Part shown: positions 56,060-64,000 of the stretch, in pieces
Numbering within the stretch: the stretch's first letter is position 1
Layout: every line of letters begins with the position of its first letter
Origin: Silene latifolia
Taxonomy: Eukaryota; Streptophyta; Magnoliopsida; Caryophyllales; Caryophyllaceae
NCBI RefSeq assembly: GCF_048544455.1
Contig: NC_133538.1
Location: forward strand, 45,112,969 to 45,176,968
Reading direction: 5' to 3'
Length of the DNA: 64,000 bases
The notes under the pieces: generated by a model
Seen by the model: only the letters and a program-made list of their open reading frames with translations
Told to the model about the DNA's origin: nothing
Database searches by the model: none
Position numbers and translations under genes: made by a program

Positions 56060-57497
56060 CGATCATTGGTCGTTGTCTGCAGAGGTTCGGATGTCCGATG
56101 AGTGGGGTTCAATACGGGCGTGTTATCCCATGTTGCCACTTTTGATCGTTGTCGAGTTCTGGTGATTGGGAGTCAACATCGGGTTAATGTCCATTGCCAT
56201 GGTCCTCTTTCACTCTTGAATTCTGCTGATTGGAGGTCAACGTCGGGGTAACGTGCTGAGTTATGATCCTCGATTGTCGTGTAGTCCGAAGTCTGCCAGG
56301 CATCATTTTTCTTTTTGTTATGGAGGAGGAACGTGGTGTTACCGTTATGGTAACCACCCCTGCTTCCGTTGTTGCTCCTCTGTTTCTTGTGTTGCTCCCT
56401 TTATTTTCCGAGCGAAAGGATAGGGAGTGCTTAGTTCGGTAGGTGGCGGATAGCCCCCAGTTCGTTGGCTTAGGCCAGTGTCTGTATGGTAGGTGGTTGT
56501 TTTAGGCCAGTGTCTGTATGATAGATGTCTGTACTGGATCCTGTTTGTATGGTCAGTAGTTCGTATCAAACGTGTATCGATGTATTTTGCGTGAGGCGGT
56601 TTGTATATATGTGTTTTTGGATTGTGGTTCATTTTGTGATTTTTGGCTTTTTGTGTTGTGTTTCGGAGGAGCGCTGTCGGCTGTCAATTCTCCTTTTTGC
56701 TTTGCCCTAGTTCCTGCATCGTTAGCGTAGAAAACAGGCAACAGGTAGCACATATGCATAAACGTAAACACGTAAAAGCATTTGATTGAAAACAAAATTA
56801 ACCAAGATGACTTGAAGTTCAAATTGAATTTTGAAAATTGAATGAATTTTGAAAAATTCCGCGACAAGTCGTCACGCTTGGACTCCCAAAAGGAATTAAT
56901 TTGAAAATTAAGCAATTAAATCGTGTCTTGAATTAAATTGTGTCGAAATTGTTGAAATTTATTTGTCACTCGAAAAATTTCAAACTCAATCCGTCAGGGA
57001 AGAATTTTAGAAAAGATTTTTACGAGTGTATTTGATTTGATTTTCGTGAGGTCAAGACTCGAATTTGTGAGTGCCTGAAGATTTGAGGAAAACTGATGTC
57101 GTGTTATCAATTTTCGATTTTTATTGTGAAAAAGCGAAAAAATTTCGGAATTTTGATTGACATGGAAACGATCCGTCGCGGATCGGGGCGACTAGCCCTT
57201 CCCCCCTTAAAAAAAGAAAGAAAAACCCGTATGTTTAAAGCCGCGTCATGGAAACCGTGTCGGATTTCGTAAAACGCAAAAATAAGGAAATGTGAGTGTG
57301 AGGAAGCACAAAATGTCCTGGATCATCCCGAAGAAGCGCGAGCGTTCTGGCGGGAGGTTTGAGGTGTCAGGAGAAAACACAAGTTGAAAGAGACAAGTCA
57401 AAGCGGGAATCCTGGGGGAGGGCCTAAAGAGGCGCGAGCAGCCTGACGATGGGAGCCAACTCTCCCCTTTTTTCTGAAAAACGTGCTGATTGTTTTG
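56060..57497. other. Tat-element 3' region, unassigned
   Basis: No convincing gene. It contains repeated GGTCAACGTCGGG/GGAGTCAACATCGGG phrases (56160-56260), a duplicated TTAGGCCAGTGTCTGTATG word (56470-56520) and two GC-rich modules near 57330 and 57428. Confidence 0.45.
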
Positions 57498-57506
57498 TAT
57501 AAATAG
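57498..57506 (+). promoter_or_regulatory. TATA box of the antisense gene
   Basis: TATAAATAG about 95 bp upstream of the ATG at 57593, followed by a CT-rich leader (CCTCTTCTTCTTCTTCC). Spacing and composition match an ordinary plant Pol II promoter reading away from pol. Confidence 0.65.
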
Positions 57507-57592
57507 TGATGCTTGCGCTTCATTGTTTCATCATCCGAAACACAAAAACATCTCTATAAAACCTCTTCTTCTTCTTCCACAAAAAATATTTC

Positions 57593-59050
57593 ATGGATGC
57601 TTTTGAGAAAGCGTTGCAACAATGGTGCCCGGATTTGTCGCCTCCCGAAAAGTATCAACTTATTTGCATGAGAGTTGGTCAATTGTTAGTGCTCCATCAA
57701 GTCAAGGTGCAATCCTCATTCCTCGAAGCATGTTCTCGGTTTTGGGATTCGAAACACTATGTTTTCGTTTTCCGGAAAGGTGAAATTTGTCCTCTTGCCG
57801 AAGAAGTTGGAGCCATTGGTGGGTGGCCGGGTTGTGTTCCGGTGCTTCCTACGACTCGGTCGTGCTACAAGGAGAAATTCCGTTCCATGTTGGGTTTGTC
57901 GACAAGTCAAGTCAACTTCCTCCTTGTTCCTCATGGTGTGGATATGTCGGCTCTCATCAACATCTTTTCCAACCGATTAGATACCAATGTTTCGGAGGTG
58001 GCTAGGAGAAGGGCTCTTGCCTTTTGCCTTGTCCATGTATACCTATTTGTTGATGCTTTGAAGAAGGAGGGGCCGAAATGCTATGGTAGCATGACCCTTG
58101 TACATGTGGTTGAGCAAATGGAGCATGGTAGGGATCCATCATGGTTGGTGCTTGGAGAGATCATCTAAGCTTTGGACAAGGAAGGCTCTTGTGGAGAAGT
58201 TCCTTCATTTGGGTCCCCAAGGATCCTCCAAGTGTGGCTATTAGAGAGGCTAAGGTATGTAGAGCCTCCGGTTGATTCTGCTTCTTATTCCTTCCGTCAC
58301 CTTACCATGAGGAAGAAGTTGTACTCGGATAGTTTTGCTTCTACCGAGGCTTATTGGGCCGCAAGATTGGCGGAGGAGGGTGGTCCTCACATCCGTTGGG
58401 TGGTGCCATGGTGGCACTTAAGGTCCTTCACGGGGTTGCCCACTTCGGGTGCTAGTCCTCGTTCTTTGATGGCGGTGGGTTTGAAGGTTGCTTCCTTTAT
58501 TTATCCCGAAAGGCTCATGAGGCAAATATGGCATCAACAAAAGGTGCCCGCTCAAGATACCCTTGTCCAAGAGAATGTTTTCCGGAACTCCGAGCTTGTG
58601 GAGTTCTTCGAAAGATGGTGGGCCATTCGGCCGTTTTGGGAGGTACCGGACCCCGTTGGCACGACATGGGTGACTTTCGCTTATGTCAAGTGGTCACGTG
58701 CTCCGTCCTTGGAAGAGAGGTCCAAATTTCATAAGGACGAGGTCGTCGACTTGAAGTATCGAGAGGTTGGCAAGGCCAACCGTGTCTTCTTCGAGGAGTA
58801 TGTTGATGGAGCTAGTCCCGATGTGATGAGACCACCAAAGAGGAGAAGCTCGGGTCCCAAGAACATGGTGGGCCATGTATAGGCTCGTTTTGGGCCGAAC
58901 ATGGGGTCTTGTGCTAGACCGGAGGCCGTCGCTGTCTTAGATCCGTTGAGGATCCGCTCTGAAGAGGAAATCCATGCTAGGCGGGCCAACAAGAAGAACA
59001 AGGGGAAGATGTACCCCGAGGGAAAAGGCAAGGGTAGAATGGAAGAGTGA
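57593..59050 (+). pseudogene. Antisense ORF of the Tat/Retand element, plant-mobile-domain-like
   Basis: A single frame from MDAFEKALQQWCPDLSPPEKYQ to KGKGRMEE (486 codons including the final TGA), on the strand opposite to pol. Landmarks: FWDSKHYVFVFRKGEICPL, EVGAIGGWPG, ALAFCLVHVYLFVDAL, FGSPRILQVWLLERL, AYWAARLAEE and a basic C-terminus RRANKKNKGK. It resembles plant mobile-domain/DUF7745-like proteins that occur as extra antisense ORFs in Tat-lineage elements; the exact family is an inference. Two in-frame stops, TAA 58166 (likely from CAA) and TAG 58880 (likely from CAG), are the only visible lesions. It has its own TATA box and leader. Function unknown. Confidence 0.72.
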
Positions 59051-59860
59051 AGACCTCCATTACCCACTTTATTATTATGTTGTATTATTGTTGTGAGTTT
59101 TTATTATGTTGTACTAGCTAGTTATTGTGTCTTTTGTGCTAGTTTTATTATGTGAGGTGTTTTAGTTGACACCTTAGCTTTGACAAGTTGTAGACTCGTC
59201 GAGCTTTATTTGTTGTTGAAATTGTAATCCCTCCCATTATTAATTAAATAAGAGGACTGCTTGTGTCAAAAATTGTGAACGCTTGTTTCTTCCATCCATT
59301 TTGTAAAGGAAACTCGGTTTGAATCGTCCTAAACGTTTGCACTTGGGAAAGTGGGATTTTTGTAGGAAGGGAGAAAGGCTACTTTTTGTATTTTTGTGGG
59401 AAAGAGAATGGTTTTCCCTTTTCTTTTTTTTTGATGGGGATGTTTTTTTGTGTGGGTTTTTTTAATTATGGGGATGGTTGTATCCTTCTTGTGTAAGAAA
59501 GGACTGCCTACGTATCCACCTGAAGAGGTAAAATCAAACCATGATCGTAGTTCGAAATGTTTTGTAAATTTTGATTGGGTTTTGTGGTTGTATCCCTCAT
59601 GTATAAGAGGGACTACCTATGTATCCACCTGAAGAGGTGAAATCAAACCATGCTCGTAGTTCAGGGGTTTTTGTTTGTTTTAGTGCAAATGGACGCTGCC
59701 TTTGACAGATCAAAGGACATTCGAAACGGGTAAGGTGCCGCAACTTAGACTCGATAAAACATGCAATTTCAAATCAGAATGCGTTTGAGGAACTTGACTT
59801 GAAAAAGGTTAAGGTGGATGCTAGTTGTAAAATTAGGCTTGGATCGTTGGTTGCTATGGT
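59051..59860. other. Region between antisense ORF and pol end, with a ~110-bp direct repeat
   Basis: Both genes end facing each other here. Two copies of TGGTTGTATCC...TATCCACCTGAAGAGGT...AAATCAAACCATG (59474-59560 and 59585-59665) form a direct repeat. The rest is T/G-rich and may carry 3'-end signals for both strands. Confidence 0.6.
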
Positions 59861-62800
59861 TCAAGGGTAGTATTTCTTGAGTTGGTCTAGGTTGGCCGGG
59901 TTTGTAAAATCCTCCCCATCTAGGTCACTCAGTCTTACTGCGCCCCCCGGAAGTATTTTCTTGACTAGGTATGGCCCGGCCCAGTTGGGTTTGAATTTTC
60001 CCCTCAGATCAACGGGTAGCGGTGCTCGGACCGACTTGAGGACCAAGTCACCCTCCTTAATGTTCATGGGTTTGACTTGCGTGTTGAATGCCCGTTGTAT
60101 ACGTCGTTGGTATAGTTGGACGTTGTGCAAGGCGTTGAACCGCCGTTCGTCTAGAAGAGTGAGTTGTTCGTACCTTCGACGGGTCCATTCCGCCTCAGGA
60201 ACTTGACTCTCTAGTAGGATGCGTAGAGATGGGACCTCTAACTCTACCGGTTGAACCGCCTCCATACCGTATGCTAGGTGGAAGGGTGTGATGCATGTCG
60301 GTGTTCGATTGGAGGTTTGGTATCCCCAGAGTGCGAATGGGAGTTTGCTCGGCCAATCGCGGTAGTTGTCTTGCATTTTCTTGATAATGGAGACAAGAGT
60401 TTTGTTAGCTGCCTCCACCACTCTGTTGGTTTGGGGACGGTAGGGGGATGATCGATGTCGTTTGATCTTGTATTTGTCTAGGAAGTCCTGAGTTTCCGCC
60501 CGGAAGTGAGAGCCTTGATCGCTGATGATTTCATGAGGTACCCCATATCGGCAGATGATGTTGTTCTAGATGAACTTGGCCACTTGTTTGGCGGTCAAGA
60601 CTGCATATGACTGCGCTTATACCCATTTGGTGAAGTAGTCGATGGCGACGAGGACGAAACAATGTCCCTTGGTACCCACCGGGTTAACTTTCCCGATGAT
60701 ACCGATGCCCCAGGTTGAGAAAGACCAGGGTGACGTCATGGTGTATAAAAAGGATGGTGGTATATGTTGTATGTTGGCGAAGATTTGGCAATTGTGGCAA
60801 TGTTTGACGTAGTTACGGCAATCGGCTTCCATGGTGGTCCAGTAGTAACCTAGTCGCATGATTTTTCGGGTAAGCATCATTGCGCTCATGTGAGGGCCAC
60901 ATTCTCCATCGTGGACCTCTCCCAGGACTCTTTTGGCTTTGTGATGGTCAATGCAAAGGAGGAGAATCCCTTGGGGTATTCTTTTGTAGATTTGGTCTTG
61001 GTTTATCATGAATTGTGATGCAAGTAAACGGACGGCTCCTTGTCCTCTTTGGTCAGAGTTAGGGGGGAATTCGTTTTTGGTTTTGTAGTTGAGGATGGCT
61101 TGGTACCAAGGTTCATCATGGCTTTCCTCGTCGTTGTTGATGGCACAAATGTGAGCTGGCTCGCTCCTTCTCTCAACATATAGGGGCATCGACGTCATGT
61201 CGTCAGGTATGTTGACGAGTGCGGCAAGTTTTGCCAGGGCATCAGCAAATTGATTTTCCTCTCGTGGCAAGTGGAAGTAGTCGACTTGGTCGAAGAACTC
61301 GGCCTCTTGATTGATTCTCGCTCGGTAGGGAGCTAAACTGTCACTTCGGATTTTCCATGATCCGGACACCTGATTGATGATGAGCGAGGAATCGCCGTGG
61401 ACCCTCAGTTTTTTGATGCCAAGTGTGATGACTGCTTGCAGGCCGATGAGACATGCTTCATATTTAGCGACATTGTTGGTGACGGCGAAGTCTAGTTTGA
61501 CCGAGATCGGAACGTGCTCTCCCTCCGGTGATATTAGAAGGATTCCTACCCTGAAGCCTCTCATATTAGATGCACCATCGAAGTATAGGTCCCATGCGTC
61601 GGAATCAGCACAAAGCATGTCTTCGTCCGGAATTGACCAGGTATCAATCGTTAGATCCTCGTTGACGGGATTTTCTGCCATGAAATCGACAACTGCTCTT
61701 CCCTTGATAACCTTGAGGGGTACGAACTTGAGATCAAACTCGGACAGCATGAGTGTCCACCTAGACAGCCTTCCGTTTAGTACGGGTTTTTCGATGATGT
61801 ATTTGACCGGGTCCATCTTGGAGTAGATGTGGACCGCGTAGCTGAGCATGTAATGCCGCAGCTTCTTTGTTGACCATACTAGGGCAAGGCATGTCTTTTC
61901 CAGTTGGGTGTACCTTGTCTCGTACTCAATGAACTTTTTGCTGATGTAGTAGATGGCTCGTTCTTCGCCGTCGACTGTTTGTGCTAGCATTGCTCCCATG
62001 GTCGTGTGCAGAATAATGTCGGTATTGGGATAAAGGAATCCCTGGTTGAGGTGGTATGAGGACAGGTGGTTTGGATAGGATTTCCTTTATCCTGTCGAAG
62101 GCCTTTTGACAGTCGTCGTCCCAATCGGTGTGATCGGAGGCGCGAAATTTCTTGAATATTGGTTCACAAATCATGGTGAGCTTGGCAATGAAGCGGCTGA
62201 TGTATTGGACCTGACCGAGAAATCCCCCAATCTCCTTCTCGTTCTTAGGCCGTGGCATTTGTTGAAGGGCTTTGATTTTGGTTGGATCAGTCTCAATGCC
62301 TCTCTTGCTGACAACATGTCCCAAGAGTTTTCCGGAGGTGACCTCGAATGCAACCTTCTGAGGATTTAGTCTCATGTTATATTTCCACAGGCGAGCGAAG
62401 AATTTTTGAAGGGCGTTGATGTGGCCGTCCCGTTCTCTCGATTTGACGATCATGTCATCGATGTACACCTCTACCTCCTTGTGCATCATATCATGTAGGA
62501 GAGTGGTAGCGGTTCTTTGGTAGGTAGCCGGCGTTGATGAGACCGAAAGGCATGACTGTGTAGCAATATGTACCCCACTGTGTAGTGAATGCGGTTTTGT
62601 GCATGACTTCCTCAGCCATTTTAATCTGGTTGTACCCGGCATACCCGTCTATGAATGATAGGAGAGCATGTTCGGCAATGTTGTCTACCAGAATGTCAAC
62701 ATGTGGCAAAGGGAAGTCGTCCTTTGGACTCGCCTTATTCAGATCCCTGAAGTCGACACAAACCCGAATTCTCCCGTCTTTCTTCGGTACAGGAACAATG

Positions 62801-63588
62801 TTGGCCACCCAGTCAGAGTATTCAGACACTTTGATGAAACCAGCTTTGAATTGTTTATCCACTTCTTCCTTGATTTTTAGGGTCCATTCAGGACGCATTC
62901 GACGCAGCTTCTGCTTCACAGGTTTAGCTTCGGGCTTAATGGGTATTCGGTGCTCTGCAATTTCCCTGTCAATCCCAGGCATGTCTCTGTAGGACCAGGC
63001 GAATACGTCCTTGTATTCGTGGAGGAGGTCAATGAACGGTTGTCTTTCCGAGGGGTCCAGGGTTATCCCTATCCTAAGTTCTTGAGGTGTGTTGTCGATC
63101 CCTACGTTAATAGGTTCGATCTCCTCAATAATGGGGGTTCTGGTTTCCCTTTTGTCAAGTTCTTTGGCTAGGTGAGGTGGGTAGTCACTTAAGTCAAATT
63201 CCTCATAGTCATTCAGAATCGCATTGCAGTTAAATTGAGACGAGTCATAAGCAAACTTAGCGTTCATTAAGTTGACACGAGCGAAAAGCTCGGAGAGGAC
63301 AGACATCTCGTGGTCGGTCAGAGGCAACGCAGCAGAGGAGGTGGCCCCTGGAACAGGCTCCAGGTTGTCACCTTTCATGGGAGTGGGGGTGACCCTAGTA
63401 GACTCAGCCTCTGAATCAGCCACGGCCTTGTGATAAAATAGTGGGAAGGGGACCTTGACTGGGACATCAGGAGTGTTAGGAGCTATGACAGACTCTGACT
63501 CAGACTCAGATTCTTCTCCACTTCCTTCTTTGAACATAAGCCTTCTCCAGTTGTGATCTTGAGAATGCGGCCTCGGCGATCGGTCCAC
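59861..63588 (-). pseudogene. Tat/Retand-type pol: RT, dual RNase H, integrase
   Basis: Reading leftward: RT (63000-62300) with motifs VPKKDGRIRVCVDFRDLNKA, SFIDGYAGYNQI, MPFGLINAG and catalytic YIDD (62454-62465). Next is a first RNase H (62100-61700), then the extra RNase H typical of Tat elements (WDLYFDGASN, YEACLIGL, VHGDSSL, 61600-61230). Last is integrase with its HHCC finger (about 60950-60780), core and C-terminal GPYLVKKIL. Frameshifts occur near 62525 (two bases short after NAG) and 62040. Stops occur near 60620 and 60565. The first integrase catalytic Asp appears as Gly (WGIGIIG). The family replicates by RNA-templated DNA synthesis and integration; this copy cannot. It covers over 3.7 kb in at least four frames. 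Confidence 0.9.
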
Positions 63589-64000
63589 TTAACGGTTTTC
63601 CTCCAGCCTTGTGTAGCTTTCTCCGGGTCAGTGTCGGAGATCAAGGTAGTTGGGTCAAACTGATTGTCCTTCAGGGCGATGTTGATGATGTCCTCATAGT
63701 CGAGGTGCTTGATGTTATCCTCTCCAAAGAGGAGGGTGACGGCTTGTCCATCGAGGCATGACGACGGCTTAGACTCAGTTGATGCAGCTTCGGCGTTGTC
63801 GGGGATGAAGTAGCAGTCCTAGAAGACTTCCACACCCGAGTACCTGGCCTTGGCTACAGGGTCATAGATCGGCTCTGGAAAGCCATGGTAGAGCTCGGGC
63901 TCTCCCTCGGGAACAAAGTATCTATTGAGGGTCAGATGATAGGGACGGAGGATAACTCCGTGCTTCTTGCGCTTCCGAACTAGGAGGTTCATCTCCTGGA
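63589..64000 (-). pseudogene. Tat-type polyprotein upstream of RT, runs off right edge
   Basis: The minus strand from the edge encodes EMNLLVRKRKKHGVILRPYH, NRYFVPEGEPELYHGFPEP and DYEDIINIALKDNQFDP. It has a TAG near 63819 and a one-base shift near 63545 against the RT frame. This is the protease-to-RT linker part of the polyprotein; the protease active site is not in the window. Confidence 0.65.

Overview
This window is plant nuclear DNA, almost certainly from a eudicot and possibly from Caryophyllales (a weak inference from the Retand-like retroelement). Evidence: spliced genes with GT/AG introns, plant-type LTR retrotransposons (Athila and Tat/Retand lineages), En/Spm (CACTA), hAT, Mutator-like and Helitron DNA transposons, and an AT-rich background. 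Only one intact host gene is visible; nearly everything else is mobile DNA, much of it nested.

Layout. 1-1621: 5' end of a Ty3/gypsy element on the minus strand (LTR, primer-binding site, and a gag ORF that leaves the window). 1863-4477: a 1.3-kb Mutator-like element with a perfect 10-bp target duplication, a small fold-back MITE and a hAT-like MITE. 5048-10269 (minus): a five-exon gene for a Tim17/Tim22/Tim23 (PRAT) envelope/membrane translocase protein; its last exon carries an in-frame duplication of the C-terminal membrane segment, and intron 1 holds nested TIR elements. 10443-11263: a further Mutator-like element 174 bp upstream of its ATG.

11445-24526: a giant near-perfect palindrome that reads as an inverted dimer of a 3.8-kb helicase-bearing Helitron. 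Both outer ends are Helitron 5' TC termini, the unit sits between A and T, and the centre is a 36-nt loop. One arm is interrupted by a second, complete 6.1-kb Helitron (11827-17933, minus) that has captured four exons of a katanin p80 (KTN80) gene; the other arm preserves the empty site. A third Helitron terminates at 27690.

27990-64000: a chain of nested insertions. A hAT/ZMYM1-like transposase pseudogene was hit by an Athila-type retrotransposon (LTR from about 28952, PBS at 30476, gag from 30653). Its protease was split by a gene-less 2.6-kb CACTA element (33294-35870, TSD ATT) that contains a 5S-rRNA-derived segment, and its interior by a 10.8-kb CACTA element (37049-47877, TSD ACC) with decayed TNP2 transposase and Ulp1-protease genes. 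Its 3' part (ATHILA ORF, 48388-50166) was then hit by a Tat/Retand-type retrotransposon on the minus strand. From 50260 to beyond the window this last element shows a 3.1-kb LTR with perfect 10-bp ends, a tandem-repeat-rich 3' UTR, an opposite-strand plant-mobile-domain-like gene with its own TATA box, and pol (RT, dual RNase H, integrase). All transposon genes seen are broken by stops or frameshifts, many being C-to-T/G-to-A type nonsense changes.
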